From Poecilobothrus nobilitatus (taxonomy: Eukaryota > Arthropoda > Insecta > Diptera > Dolichopodidae), in NCBI GenBank assembly GCA_947095535.1, contig OX352772.1:276220336-276284335 (forward strand): DNA of 64,000 bases, in the 5' to 3' direction. The stretch's first letter is position 1. Every line of letters begins with the position of its first letter. Of this stretch, positions 11,119 to 25,700 are shown piece after piece. The translations under genes were made by a program, and so were the position numbers. A model generated the notes under the pieces. The model was given only the letters and a program-made list of their open reading frames with translations. It was not told the DNA's origin and did no database searches.

Positions 11119-14100
11119 CTATAAACTAAAAACCAATCAAAATATTTTTGTACAAATTTTTAAAAACAGAACTAAATTTTATTTTTTGAAATATGTTTTG
11201 CAAATCCTGATACAAATAAATTAACAACAAATAAATTTCAACATATGATGGTGGGAGGGGGCTAAAAGTTTCAATTAATATTTTATCTTTACCATTCATT
11301 TATCCTTTTATATACTAAAGTTTCGTGTTTTTTTTTTTGACAACAACAAAGTTTGAATTTCATATTTTTAGTCTGTATATTCTGAATATGTATAAAATTA
11401 AACAAAAGAAACATAGAAACATGTCCTCCCTTCTATATACACAAAACAAAAAAAAAAAAATTATAAAACAGTAAACAGCAAACTTCTATTATGGCAAAAA
11501 CAAGATAAAACGAAAAAAAATAAAAATTTTCTAAAATTTTGTGAAAAAAATTTCAATCAAGGACGACGACACTGTAATGAATCACTGTTTTTTTAATAAT
11601 GAAAATAAAAATCTGCTTAAATATCATTATGTTATATGTTCTAAATGTTGTTGATTAATCTTTTTGTTTTGTTTCATTTAGCTACCGAATTGATGCCTAT
11701 ATTTCATGCAGAATATTCAGTTTACTTTTTTATATATCCAGTTCTAATTTTTTCTTCAATCAATTATGTTTTTAGTATAAGGTTCTTTTGGAAAATCATA
11801 TAAGAGAACAAGGGTGCAAATACAGAGGATAGTCATTACACAAGCGCTGCCCGTTCAGTTATATCTTACTTATCAATGACATTTAAAATAAGTAAAAAAT
11901 TACGCAAAAAGTACCAAAAAATGCTATACATCTTACCTGTTACGTTCGTGAAATTTTTAATTTCCTAAACACATTTTTTCCGTACCCAATATAAAAGATG
12001 AACAACTTAACTGTTCGCTTAGTTTAGTGCCTCAAGAATTGTAGTATTAAATGGGAAGTGAAAAAAATTATAGTCAAGTTGTTATTGATAATAAAAAACG
12101 TATGGAAAATTATTCATTAAAAATTCCCAATTAATTCTAACTTTTAATCTTCGAAATGCAGTCTAATTTTAGATCAGAATATTTTTATATACATATGTAT
12201 ACATTAATTCATAAATAGGACGTTCCGGTAAAGCGTGTCCAGCAATGAGTAGGAAATATTGAAGTAATGGTGAACGAAGATCTTAAAATAAAAAATTAAA
12301 TTATATGATAGGAGGGGTTTTATCTCTAATAGATCTCATGATAAACTGTACTTGAGCTCTAAATCTCGTACATGTATAAATATATTTGGTAATGTATCTT
12401 ATTGTAGATCAGGCAATTATAATTAAAAAAAACGTTTTGTTTTTATCCTTTTAAAAAAAAAAACATTTTAACTTAAATAAAAACAAAATACATATAGTGA
12501 ATTGTTGTTGTTATCCATTTAATTTTCAGTTTTTATTCTATATTATATTTTACTTGTATTAAGTCCGTTTTAGGACTAAAAAAAAATAATAACAACTCAA
12601 TAATAATAATAAAAAAAACATTAAAACAAATATTACATATACATTTTAACATTGTAATAAAGGATTTACCCAGTTTTGTTTATAATAAGCTCATAATATA
12701 TGATTTTGAGGTTTTTATTTATTGTTATAGTATATATTCAAAAATTTCTAAGTATGTACGTTTTACAGTGACACTCAATATATTTTTACATTCGGTCATC
12801 GACTTCTAAATTTAGTGGTAATAATGATCGGTATTAAAAATATAATAAAGAATTAGTTAGTTTTCTGTAATGTCAATTAAGTTAAAAATAAACCGCTTAA
12901 AAGCTATGTTATTTTAAGAATATTTTTTAATGGAAGCTTTTTTCACATTTCCGGTTCCGCTTCCGGTTAATATTTCAAAAATTTAAAGAAAACATTTTTG
13001 TTTCATTTACTTCATCTGGCTTAATCTCTAAGGTTTTTTTTTTTATTTTTGCTCCGTCACTCTTTTGAGGAGCATAAAACATTCACTAAGTCATTTATTA
13101 TTCATGTTAAACTAAGCTTAAATTTCTCGAACTATTATTTTTATTAAACTGTTCATTACTGGGTGTAGTTATATTATACAAAATTATCAAGCACAAATAT
13201 TTTTATTTATTGCACATCTATTATCTTATACAAGAATTATTTATTTATTTAATATGTATTGCGATGTAAATTATACTAATTTATCTCCGTTTGAACCCTA
13301 GGTGTTCCAATTGAAGAGTAGTTGAACGACTACGCTATTTATTGGGTATTATGTTATTCTTAATATGTGTATTACATGTTAGTAAAAATAATTTAGGTAC
13401 GTTAATGATTTTTCTAAGTACGAGTATGTTTAAATGAGAGAAAAAAAATTTAAAAAGAATACCTATACCAAAGATTTTTTCTGATTTTACAACTTTTCTG
13501 ACTTTTTTTTATAATAAACGGTTCCTACGAAAACAAGTTTAAATATAAAAGAAATTATGCATATATCAATCAGTTTAACAAAAGGATGCTTTAAAAATAA
13601 CCTAAAAAAAAAACCTAAAGAACCTTCAGAACCTAAAAAAAAAAAATAAATAAAGGTTCTGTTGAAATATAATTATATTATTATTCTACAATAATTCAAT
13701 AATTTGAACAACATATTGTTATAAAAAATTTAATTCGTATGATAGTCCCCGTCGCTGTACAACAATGAATACAATAATGAAAAAATTAGGGCACCCAGAA
13801 TTTTCGTTATATATATATATCTATAACGATATGTATACATAAACACATAATTATGTTTTGAAAACGAAAAAAATTAAAAGCTTAATAAAGGAAACTGCCA
13901 CTATAAGAATTCAAAACAGTTATAAATAATTAAACGATAGAATAGAGGGTTTTTGTATATTTAAAAATATATTTTCAATTTTACTTTAATTAATAAAAGT
14001 TACCTACCCTCTCATAAAAATAAAAATATAATAGCAGTTAATAAAATCATTTAATTAATAATTATATTTTGTCAATAGTATTTTATTGAAAACATTTCCA

Positions 14101-14740
14101 TAATTTTCTTCTTTTTTTTTTTGTAATATTTAGCATTTTGTATTGAAAAAGAAAATTTGGTTTTTCCTTCAAATTTAATGAAAAATTGATATTTTTGTTA
14201 TTGAAAAAAATAAAACAGAAAATGATGTTTTCATTATATACATTATTATTTTTATTATAACTTAGATCTAAATTGCATTTGGGGTATAAATAATATATTT
14301 TTAAGACATTTAATTGCATTATTTTTAATATTTTACATATAGAATTATGATGGTGAATAAAAATTTTATCTTTAATTTCGAAATTATTTGTTTTTGCCTG
14401 TTAACATATCGTTCAGCTATTATTATAAATTTTATACATATTCTATCTTATAATTTTTATTTGGATATGATTAGGGATGGGGAGTTTTAGACTCAAGACT
14501 GTTTCACTGAATAACCATCAGCTTTAGCATTATGTCAGTGGTCAGTTGTAAATGATGGATACTTGTTGAGATATTATTCATTTGAAATTAAATCATAAAT
14601 TTAAACATTGTTTAAAAGATTATGCAGATAAAATTCAATAAATTCTATAGTAATTTACGAATACGAATAATAATGAAAATATTATACGACGAAACTATTC
14701 GAATAAAAATATTAATAATACGAAAAAAATAAAATAATTC
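11119..14740. other. Long AT-rich noncoding stretch
   Basis: No gene or mobile element could be supported. Small GC-richer patches near 11800-11880, 12215-12290 and 13290-13350 were translated in both directions and gave only short, interrupted frames. Confidence 0.45.
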
Positions 14741-14873
14741 TTGTATAAAATAATAGATGGCGCATATATAAAAATATTTGTGTTACAGTGTTTTGTACAA
14801 TAACTACTTAATCAATTAGTTAATTGTATTACACTAGATTACTAATTAATTAGATGAATCGACTAATCAACGG
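14741..14873 (+). repeat. Dispersed repeat with an agatggcgc motif, copy 1
   Basis: A 25-bp stretch ending in taatagatggcgcat (14741-14765) is repeated at 56891-56915 with a single mismatch, and both are followed by taatcaacgg (14864-14873 here). The spacing between the two blocks differs between copies (about 100 versus 26 bp), so they look like internally deleted copies of one unknown element. The agatggcgc core resembles the insect CTCF insulator motif; binding is only a possibility. Confidence 0.5.
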
Positions 14874-17085
14874 CAAACTAATAATTTCAGGGATTGAAGT
14901 TTAGTTAAATATGAGGAATAATAAATGATTTAGTATAGATTGATGACTCTTAAACATAGGAGTAAAAAGGAAAAAAACAGAAATTCGTACAAATAGATTT
15001 AGTACATTTATATTTCATATGGTTTAAATAGCTACAATTGGATAATCAATGGGTGGTTAGCGAAATCATCAATAATGATTCAAGAAAGTTTGATTTAGTC
15101 TAATATGAACAATAAGCTACTTTTGTGCTACAATACTTATTTGCATAATATTTTACGTTCAAAATTAATTGTAAATTATGAATACTTATTAAAGACATTT
15201 ATCATGATTCATAATTATTTAATTAATCTTTTAAAATTTCATAACTTTTAGAAATAAAGTTACAAATACATTTATTTCAAATTTTAAAGTTTGAACTATT
15301 TATTTATTTTTTTTTTTTTTCAGGTAATTTTTTGTAATGAAAAACTTAGTGATTTATCTATCAATTGAAGTAAGTACAACATAATTTTTTTTTTTAATTA
15401 TTTATAATATAATGTTGTCGCAAAAACAATCTGACACTTTTTATTATTTTTAGTAGAGTGCTTTATCGAAACAATTCAAAATGACAAATAGCTGTTGTTT
15501 CGATAATGACGAAATATTGCTGATTATTAGACATTTTTTTCTTTTTATTTATAAATGAGCTATAATTAATTTATGATTAATTTTTGGTAAAGTAATGTTT
15601 CTATATTGGTAAAACTTATTGAAATGCTGCTTACTAAAGGGACACTTCAACAAAATTTGAATAAAAAATGAAAGTACATGCAGATTCTGTCAAGAAGGGA
15701 AAGAATCATCTTGGATGAAAAAATTTCTGAACTTTTCTCCGACCAAAATTTCAACTTTTTATTTAGTTTACGAGAGACGATGGAAACATGGAAAGTTATT
15801 CAAAGGAACTGTATGAGGTTAATTTGGGTAGTGTTGAATTATATGACAAATCAAAAGCACCCTCTTTAAAACTAAACTTTATAATAGGTCCTTCAATACA
15901 TATAGTGAGATAATGTACCGTTTGATTTTTGGTTTGAGATAGTTGTGATTATGGAGGATGAAGTGGAAAATTAGGAGAATTATTAAAATTGGAAAGATGT
16001 TAATTTTCTTTTTAAATGTCGATAATTCGTTCACCTATGAATTACCAACTTTTGGGTACATATATTGACATACAGTAAGACAACTGCCAGCAATAAATCT
16101 TTTACAAATTTTTAGTTTCTTAAAAGCAGTAGGGGTGACAAAAGTGTTATAATTGGACAATATGGAGTAATAAACTATAATAGATCTACATACATGAAAA
16201 GGTCGCCGTGTTTTGTTATACTCATTAAATAATAATCTAATCCATTCTAATCTAATCTAATTTAATTTCAGACTATTAAGAGAGTAAATGAAAAAAAAAA
16301 TTTATGAAACAATAAAAGCAAGGCACCACTTATCCCGAAAATAAATTTTTGTTATTAATCAGATTAAAAGTTGTAATTTCAATATTATTATTGCACTAAA
16401 CTATTTATAAGGTCATAAAATACTTTGCTTTGTGTCACTTTTAATCTTTTCCAAAAAAAAAAAATTTTTTTTCTCCTAATTTTTAATGACAAGTGTATAA
16501 TAACTGGAAATTAATATAAAAAATTTAAATTCAAATTAAACTATGAAAATAAAAAAAAGTTAAATATTTTTAATATTTTAATATACTTTTTTTTTTTTGT
16601 TTATTTCTTTATTTCATCATTTTGTATATCTGTTCATGATTGAAATAGAATGAGCACCATAATTAACTTCTCAAAATGACACTTAAAATAAGTGTCCATA
16701 AACTGAAATAGATTAAAGACAACAAAATTGATTTTAAATTTAATCATGAAAATTAAAATGTTTTTTTTTTTTGTAAATGAAGTGTATAACATGCAACAAA
16801 TATAAATAATAACAAAGAAAATTGTTTTTTAATCAAAATATAATTGAAATATTTATTAAATACAGGGTGATCTAATAAATTAAATTTTTTAAAATGTTTC
16901 CATTCATTAAATGCTTTTACAATTTAATTTGTTTAAATATTTATAATAATCTTAATACTTTCTTTAATACTCGGCAAGAGTAATAAATAATCACCAAGAT
17001 GTCTCTAATATCTAAAAACTTATACATTTCAAAATAAGTTACTATATGTATAACTTTACTTTTATAAAGTTGTTTTTTTTTATAC
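14874..17085. other. AT-rich noncoding DNA
   Basis: Around 15650-15890 three plus-strand frames have stretches of protein-like sequence (one with ESTCRFCQE, one with LGSVELYDKSKAPS). They suggest a heavily frameshifted coding relic, but I cannot name it. Near 16863 a tacagggtga motif resembles a lone mariner terminus. Otherwise nothing was recognised. Confidence 0.4.
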
Positions 17086-17440
17086 TCGTACAAACGTCGT
17101 GTTCAGAGTATAATAAATTTGCCATTACCGTTGTGAAACCTTAGAGCAGTCGAGCTCATAGACTCAAGTGTATGGGTCGGGTCAGAATCGAATTCTTAAT
17201 CGATTTATAGTTATGTTCATCCTTCCGTTCATTCGTCCATACGGTAACTTATAAAATAAAAATAAAAATTTTTTTAGAGTTATTTAAATTGAAGAAATTC
17301 GACCAGCGCGTTCGATATTATTATATGAAAATAACTCAGTGACTATTGCAATTCTGTAAAAAAACAAAAAGTCAGTTTGCACGTCAACAAGATCTCTAAA
17401 ATTTAGTAGTGCTAGTGCAATAGGTAGCTGTCTTACATCT
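17086..17440 (+). repeat. Decayed mini-me/DINE-1-like relic
   Basis: It starts with ctcgtacaaacgtcgtg and agtataataaatttgcc, followed by the conserved 'gtgaaacctt' zone, a 'gggtcagaatcg' segment, a worn GTTC/GTCC run (about 17215-17240) and 'acggtaacttataaaat'. The order matches the 43.4-kb and 62.4-kb copies. No TA microsatellite or 3' hairpin is left. Confidence 0.55.
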
Positions 17441-20400
17441 GAAAAATTCACTTAAATATATCTTGATTCTTAATTAAGTCTGATTTTGTATTTAAATTTT
17501 CTAAAAGATGATTATATTTAATGTAAACAACAAAAAGTAATACTCTTCTTTACAATTTAGAGCAAAAAAGTTTACATTTGTTACATTTAAAAAAATTTAA
17601 ATCTAAAATAATCCTTCATAGATCCTTCTTGGAATATAAGTAGAAACATGGGATTCAAAGCATTTTAAAAATTTGTTGAACGTTTTTAATGAAGCAAAAG
17701 AAGTATTAACAGCTGGGGAAGCCTGCAATTTGGAAAATGTTTATCTATTTTCATCATGTTTTATAGGAACTTACCAGTAGTATATTTTTTGAGAAAATAA
17801 AGAAAATTCTTTATAAAATAACAACAACAAACCTTTAGTTTTAGCGAGTTTGTAGCAGTTTTCGGTATAATAAATATTTAGGTAAGTACATTAAATTTTT
17901 TAGAGTTATCAGAAAAACTATTATGTACGAAATATTGTGAAACATTTGATCGAAATTCATCATCCTATATTTCTATATAATGGAATGTACTTTTTACTTT
18001 ATATTATTTTTAAATTTATCCACGAATAAAATATAATTTGAATTTAATTATATTAGTTAGAAACTAGAAGTGTTTTCAAATGATCTTTTATTCTTTAAAT
18101 GACTTTCACTTTCAAGTATGCTTCAGTTATTGCATACTTGAAAGGCATATATTTTTGTTATTTTGTAATGGACTTCGCAATATCGTTAAGTTTATGTTTT
18201 GCTTCATACCCGTTATTAATTTCAACTGAATTAGTGATTCAATCATTTTCTTTTCTTAAGAATTCTCTAAGAATTACTTTCTTAAGATACTTCCATATCT
18301 AAAATATCTATTTTTTGCAATTTTAAAACTTAACACCTTCTTACATATTTCTATTAAAAGATGGATGCTTTTATTCATTCAATCAAGTTGAAATTTTTAT
18401 ATTTTTTTCATTATAGTTTTTATAAAAAGAGTTTTCTTTGTAGGTGTTACAAAACACTAGAAGTGCTTAATTGCATTATCTTATAATGATAATTTATGTC
18501 ACCTTTTCTGTTTATAATATTAAAATGTAATTAATTATTCACTTGCAATATTCACTCTGTACTATGATTACAATGTTCTTAAATAAAAAAAAAAAGTATG
18601 TATTTATATTTTATTTAAGTAGAATAAAATAGTGCCATTATGGGTACCTGAATTGATTTCTAATTAGATTTAATAGAAAAACATATTATTATGTATATAG
18701 TGTACATATATATGTTATATGTAAAAAGGAAATTAATGTCTGTCACTTTCAACAAGTTGTACATTATGTCTATTTTAAATTTATATTTTATATCAACTAT
18801 ATGAATAATAAACACAAACCTATACATAAAATATAAAATTTAACATGTAATATTTTTAGCACATTTTTCAAAAAATTTTAAGAAAATTTGTTCCGTCAGC
18901 CTGTTTGTATAATTTCTATATAAAAACTAAAAAGGTAGTTACATAACTAAAGTAGATATTACTCAATATTTTCCAATGTGACATTCAATAAGAAATTAAA
19001 ATTAAAAATAAACCGTTATACCTAAATAAAACCAATATTTTGCCCATTTTTTTTTTCCTTTTAAACGCTTAAATTTAGAAATTTGAAATTTTTTATATTT
19101 TAAGAGTTAAAAAAGGTCAAAAATAGATAATTTATTAAAAATAGCTAATTGAATTAAAAAATGCTAATTTTAGACACCTGAAATTTGTATCCATATGCAG
19201 ATTTTAAAAAGATTTAGTATTTATTACCTTGTTTTAATTTGTGAATTATACAATATTCGTAAACTGTATATATAAACATAAGGGAAAAAATCTATAAAGT
19301 ATTCAAATCTATCAGTGGTTTGGGAAAATAAATATTAAATTAATGGAATGGAATGAATCTCGAGTGAATAATGTAAATCAAAAACAAACGAAAACCATTT
19401 AAAATACACTTAAGATCTTGTATAATATAAGATATAAAATTTCATCTTACATTTAGAATTTATTTATACAAATTCTATTCGATTTCATTCATTTTTGTTT
19501 TGCATCTGATTGATATACAGTGCATCTGTTTAATAAAATATTAATATCTATAATAAAATTTACATTGTATGGACATAATGTGGCATTTCAAACCTCTAAA
19601 TATATATAAATTCCAATTAAAAGAATTTTGTATAAGGCATCTGATAAGACCATAATTCGTTTGACATGTTAATTTATTGATAGTTTATCGAAATCAATTC
19701 CTAAAATTTATAAACTTTACTTACTTACATATTTTATATGCTATATATACATTATCCATCATATCTTTCTAGCAAATCTTCTCATCATTTGTCAAGGTAT
19801 CAGTAATGCTGATACGTTATAAGATAATATTTATTTTTGAAAGTATCATTAAGAAATATCATCTATCTATAGATAATAAAAATATAATTTTCTTAAAATA
19901 ATCCATCAACTAAAATTATCGTTGTTATTTTTTTTTTTTATTCCAGCTTATTATATTAATTGTCAAATTGTCACTGCACGTCACTTGCACTTCAAATCCA
20001 CTTGAAACTTTATTTGCTGACTATTGTAAATACTGTGAATTTTACTGGACCTACAGACGTACTTCATTATGAAAGGTTATGATTACCTCACTGTTTTCAT
20101 TGTTATGTTTCAATTGATTCATCAAGTTGAATGTTAAAAATATGTGCGACAACAAAACAGGACAATAAATAGAGAAAATAATTAAGAAACAAAAAAAAAA
20201 AAGTTGTACAATTGAAAGGATTTTCATATTTTGATTTAAATTATTTATTTCAAAAATTGAAAACATGGTTATGATATTATTAATTATGAAATAATTATCA
20301 ATTATCAATTTCTATAAATATTAATATTCTTTTTATTATTTTTAATTAAGGTAAATTATGAAAATTCACTATTTATTGACAATATAAAAGACAAAGTGTA

Positions 20401-20601
20401 TAAATTATATACTCTATAGTCTATGGTATCTATATCACGAGTAATTATTTTATATTTCATTAATATTGAATATTTATATGCATTTTATTTTATCTGATGT
20501 TTTTATTACTTAGCTGTTAATGCTAATTTTTTTAATCATGTTTTTAAGATTTCAATTGATGCAGCTACATAAATATAGACATTCAGTTAAATCAAAAAAT
20601 G
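17441..20601. other. AT-rich noncoding DNA
   Basis: No gene was seen. A 46-codon frame at about 17638-17778 (plus strand, contains NVFNEAKEVLTAGEACNLEN) has a protein-like look but no identifiable family, start or splice context. Confidence 0.4.
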
Positions 20602-20960
20602 CGGTGAAATCAGCATATTTTAACGTAACGAAGGAAGTTGCTAAATTTTTGGGGTTTCTTTATTGCTGTAAAGCTCATTTTTCTTCTAGGTAGGAATCTT
20701 ACTAATATCTATAAAGCATATATTTGACCTAAGACGGAGTATAATTCCCACATATGGGTTGGCGTCTCTCAATCTTCATTAGATTATATGGATAAAATCC
20801 AAAATCATGTCCTACGCTTTATTGGTGATTCTGTTATTCAGGTAACCTTTACTCCTCTTAACATACGTCGAAATATTGGAACTTTATCTATCAAATATAG
20901 ATACAACACCTTGTATGTTATAAGAGTTCTTCTATTGAACTTAAATCAATATTAGCTCGC
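20602..20960 (+). pseudogene. Non-LTR reverse transcriptase, C-terminal fragment
   Basis: The plus strand carries the post-catalytic tail of a LINE-type reverse transcriptase. It reads KFLGFLYCCKAHFSSR, then after a small frame change LTNIYKAYI*PKTEYNSHIW, then LDYMDKIQNHVLRFIGD, then a LNIRRNIGTLSIKYRYN block. The sequence Y-K-A-x-I-x-P-x-x-E-Y ... LD-x-(I/L)-Q-x-x-x-x-R-x-I-G-D ... RR is typical of the C-terminal third of jockey/CR1-like and related LINE ORF2 proteins. A TGA stop sits in the first block and the catalytic part is absent, so this is a 5'-truncated dead copy, as LINE insertions usually are. Further weak tail sequence may extend to about 21170. Confidence 0.65.
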
Positions 20961-22330
20961 TTTATTTATAACAATTTCAAAGCAAGACTAAGGATGGTAT
21001 AAAGTATACTCTAATGTATTCCCGTTTGATAAATATGACCTATATATAATTTGCAACTTTTCAAAAAGAACCTGTACAGGTTTGCTACAAATTTATCTTC
21101 CAAGTCTCCGTTATTATCTTATTTTCTTCCAATTCCTCTCTCCATTACCTAAATCAATAATAACTTTGTAAAAAGAAATCCTTTCTTATAGTTTAGGTAC
21201 CGCATGAAAAAAGTTTGAATTTGTTTGTTTTTAATTTAATTGGGATGTCTCTGGGATTATTTGAAATTTTGTAAATTTTCTTTTAAATGATCCAACAAAA
21301 TAATTCTTTTTTTCTTAATTTTATTATTAATAATGGATTGAATTGTCAATTTAAGGATATTTAACTGTTAAGGAAAGTCCTACTGATCATTTTCAAATAT
21401 ATTTTTTATACATTTCAAAATTATGTAAAAATAAACATTAACGGTGGGAGGGGTAATATGAATAATAAATAAATAAATAAATAAATTTTGATAGATTGTT
21501 TTCTATTATGTTTTTAATGAAGATACTTTTTTTTTTTGTAGAAAAGATATTTAATGATAATATGATACATATAATTAACGTTCACAAATTTTTAAAAAAC
21601 AGTTTAAGAATTATGGAATTAAAAAATAAAAAATTAATTTACATAAAAAGCCTTACACGGGCCGATCTTTTTTTCTTAAAATAAAAATTAAAGCGTTACT
21701 AGTCTCTCTTATGCATATCGAAATATGATCACTTCCTTTGTGTATTTGTTTGTACGTTTGATTAAATTATAAAATTTTCGATTAAAAAAAGATAAATTTT
21801 CATCCTTAAGTGTAAAACATTTGAAAAACATAAAGTTTTTTTATTTTTGTATTCATCAGATAGAATTTAATATGTGATACCGTCAGTTAAATGTTTAAAG
21901 ATATAGAATTATATAATTTGTATTCATCCATTTTTGTGTCATTCGATTTGTTAAAGATATGGCAAATGAAAAATGTTAATATAATGGTGTAGTGATAAGT
22001 TTTTCTTTCCCTTATTCATATATACGCATGATGTTAGAAATTATATTATTCAAATGTTTAATTTAATGTGTTGAAATTCACTTGTATTATATATTTAATA
22101 TAAGCATAGAAAATATTATTTTTATTTGTTTTTAATATTTATATTTAATACATATACTCTTCATTATTGTGTAAGGAAAGTTTCATTTTTAACTCTTAAC
22201 TAATATCTAATTGCACAACGGGTTACATTACGTAAAAGTATTGGGATAGCTTCAGTATTAAACAAGAAACAATAGTTTTTATGAAATGTCATTCATGTTA
22301 AGTATGAACGATTGAGTGTAACTCACATAT
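20961..22330. other. AT-rich noncoding DNA
   Basis: Apart from possible tail sequence of the preceding LINE fragment up to about 21170, nothing was recognised. A short ataa run lies at about 21464-21484. Confidence 0.45.
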
Positions 22331-22712
22331 ATGGGAGCATTGGAATTTCTGGATAAATTGAAAAATAAAGCAATTCGTTTAATAAAAGAACCAATCGTCA
22401 CCGCTCTATCGCGCTCTATCTACTGGGTCTGCACATGCATTAGGTTCTCTCAATCATTTTCTAAGATATTTAACAGAAGTGGAAACTTGTTCCAACGGAA
22501 TAAAAAATCTGATAGTTCCACTCACTGTTTTCCAACAAGGTGAGCTGCCACTTCCCGCCGCTACGTATTTTAAATCTCTAGATGGCATAATTCAGCATAT
22601 AGAATTTTGTTTGTGACATCTTTCACTTCGTTTGCTCCCTAAAATTAGGTATGATTATATTTCCAATGTACAACAGTTTAAGCAGCATGTCAACATCTTG
22701 GTTTAACACATT
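22331..22712 (+). pseudogene. Second LINE reverse transcriptase tail
   Basis: The frame opening at 22331 reads GALEFLDKLKNKAIRLIKEP, matching the LD-x-(I/L)-Q-x-K-A-x-R-L-I-G-D-P motif that follows the catalytic domain of LINE ORF2 proteins. Frame changes follow in the repetitive 'gctctatcgcgctctatc' stretch. Near 22660-22710 another frame reads YISNVQQFKQHVNIL, which fits the final segment of such proteins. The copy is in the same direction as the fragment at 20.6 kb but is a separate insertion, since it repeats the same protein region. It is strongly degraded, and the assignment of the middle is weak. Confidence 0.45.
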
Positions 22713-25700
22713 TCTACCAATCTTAAACCTATTTTTACTTCATAGTTAAATTTTTTCGTTTCCTAAACAGTATAATAGTTCTGAAGGTCTACTAACCTAT
22801 TTATTGGTCAAAAACGACTCATACTGTGCCTATTGTGTCTTTTAAGGATTCTCATCTACCCCGATACAAAAAAATGGACCCTTAAGAAGAATCATTTAGA
22901 CTCTAATGTGCTTATTTGTTTGTAAGATATTCGTTTATATAAATTCTAAAATAAAAAATGCTATAGGTGTAATTTTAAGATGTTTAATGTATTTAAAAGT
23001 TAGTATCAGTTGAGATAAAAAATTATTATTATACTTTTTACTGCTCCTCTTTATAGCCGATTTCGATGATTCTCATTTATAATGATCAGAAGGCATTGTT
23101 TTCCTCTGCTAAATCTTTCATGCAGAAATGCTTTAAGTAATTCTTTTTCACTACATAATTAGACCGACCAAGTCATTGTAATTTTAATAAATTTGAGAAA
23201 AAGGTCTTGCCGATTTATTGCATAATTAAACTTAAATGTACTTATAAATTTAATGAAGCAACTTTTGTTGTTTTTTGCAATATAATTAATTAATAATCAA
23301 TTATACCAATCTGTATGATTAAATCATTATTATAATTATGTTGTTTTTTTTCCAATATCAAAATTATCATTATAATTTGTATATTTCTGCAATACTTTCG
23401 CCTATTTTTTTTTGTCTTACTCTTTAATTAAAACGAAGTAGGTACATGTTAAGGTAGAAATTACCTTTCTGTTAAACTGTGTATACTTAATGTAAGAAAA
23501 ACAAAAAAAAAAAAATTCAATTGAAAAATTTTTAATTAAAATTTAATTACGGAAAAGAGTTTCATTTTAATTTTTATTTTTCATAATGTGAACTTCTCTA
23601 AAAAAACAAAATAGTTATTTTCTTCTTCTATACCCTTTTAATTAATCCTATTAAAATTAGTAGTTTTAGGTTGTATTTTAATTTATCATTTATAGGTAAT
23701 TTTAATTTCTAAATAAACTTTCATTAAAAAAACAAAAATTGTTAAATAAATAGGAAAAAAGAAAAGTTTAATTACATGATTGAACCGTTTAATATATATA
23801 AGTTCAATTGCAATACCAATAATCGTTCAAATTTTTTGTATAACATTATTAGTTTTTTTACATTTTCAACCAATTTTGTAACAAAATTTAAAAAAAATTT
23901 ATTTATTATTTTTAATTTGTCCGGCCCTTTCGGTCTGTTCACAAAACTTTTACATACTTTAAGATAAAACAGTGAAATTTTAGCAATAGTTCAATCTTCT
24001 ATATATCACCATTACGAGCTATAGATTATTAAAATTTAAAAATAAGTTCGATCAATGTTAAAAATATTTAGGTTCGATCAAAGTTTTTAACTTGAGTTCT
24101 ACGGAAGCGGTACCAAATATTATTTTTCAAAATCTTGCCTTTTAAAATATTGCTTTTCCTAAAATCTTTCTTCCCAAAATCTTCTTTTTCCTAAATATAT
24201 TGCTATATCTTGCTATTTTTAAGGGTTTGGTTCAATGAGAGTATAGCGCTTTTTTGCGGAGCCGCAAAATTATTTCAAATAAATGATTTTACAGTGTAAT
24301 CAGCACTTTTTTTTGGGACGCAGCAAAGTTTATATATTTATGTAATATTCTAATTTAGAAGGGGTTTTTGGTGGACTACAAAATTAAGCAGCGCAAATAA
24401 AATTTAAAAATAAAAAAAGATAACACAAGATTTTAATTAATTTTGGAATCAAGAATTATTCCTTAATAAAATTTGATATTTATATTTGTCGAACTCGTTG
24501 TATTTATTAAAGGCTTAAAGTTATAGATACATAAAATTTCAGATTATGCAAATTGATTTACCTAAGTACCGATCGATATAACTTTTTTTCAATCCTAATC
24601 TCAGATTTCCATGTAATTTCCATAATTCATTTGACTTTTATCATTATGCAATTAAGATTAAAACTCAACCGACGGTTTAGACTTACACAAAATAAGCATC
24701 TATTCATTAAACTTACGATATTTGTATTTGTTTACAAAAAAAAATTGCCCTAGTCATTTATTATAAAGTTCATAAAAAATTAGTAATAATTCTTTTGATT
24801 AATTCTATGATTCTTCTTCTAATTTTTTTTTTATCAATCACATACCACTTCTGTAAATGGTAGCCTTTTGATCTTATAAGCGCATCAATTACACTTCAAC
24901 AAAGATGGAGTGTAACTTACAAAAACTCTGTATCATATTTTATTTACTTGTTATTTTAATTCAAAAAAAAAAATTTTATAAACCTTACAAATAGAATCCA
25001 AGAATAGAAAGGAAAGAAAATTAAAAAAATTTCATTCAGAAAAAAAAAATATAATTTGTTTTAATTTTGTTTTAAAAATTAATTTCAAATAAAAACCATT
25101 TCTAAATAAATACTTTTTTATTATTTACTTTCACATCTACGCAAAAAATGTATTGTAATCGTTAAGAAATAAGTTCAATGTGTTTTATCAGCACTTTTGC
25201 TTGAAAGAAATTTTCAAGAATCACAACCTAAAATTCTAAATTTGAAGATTTATAACGAAATATTCTTAAACAATTCAATAAAATTAGTAGAGGTAAATTG
25301 ATTGAATAAAACGGCGTTAAAGCAAAGTGACGATGTTTCATTTTCAGAAATACGTGATCCTATATAGATGTTCCTAGAATTTTAATTATGTAAATGCTAT
25401 ATATGTACAAGAAAGTACAGAATTGGTAAAGGGAGATGAGATAAAAGTTTAAAATAATATATTGTAAATAAATAATAAATCTCGAGGCTCTAATTATGTA
25501 GCAACGGCCAGAGCTTTAAAAATATAATGGTGATAATGACACATTCTCAAGCTATCTTGGGAAAACAAATTGTGAAAAACGAAATGAAAGCAAGTTGAAT
25601 AACGCTTTCTAATGCCAAACAATTATTACTTATATTATATTATATGATATACATATTAAACAACCGATAAATCTCGACATGCCAGAAACGCAGCTGATGA

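Noticed and set aside
15660..15900. Coding relic with CxxC motif (zinc finger-like)
   Set aside because: Three frames share the protein-like words, none is long, and I could not match the order to any family, so it is mentioned only in the region entry.
16863..16880. Lone mariner terminus (tacagggtga)
   Set aside because: No inverted partner or transposase remains nearby. The similar tacaccctgtat at 56718 is far away and unrelated in flanks.
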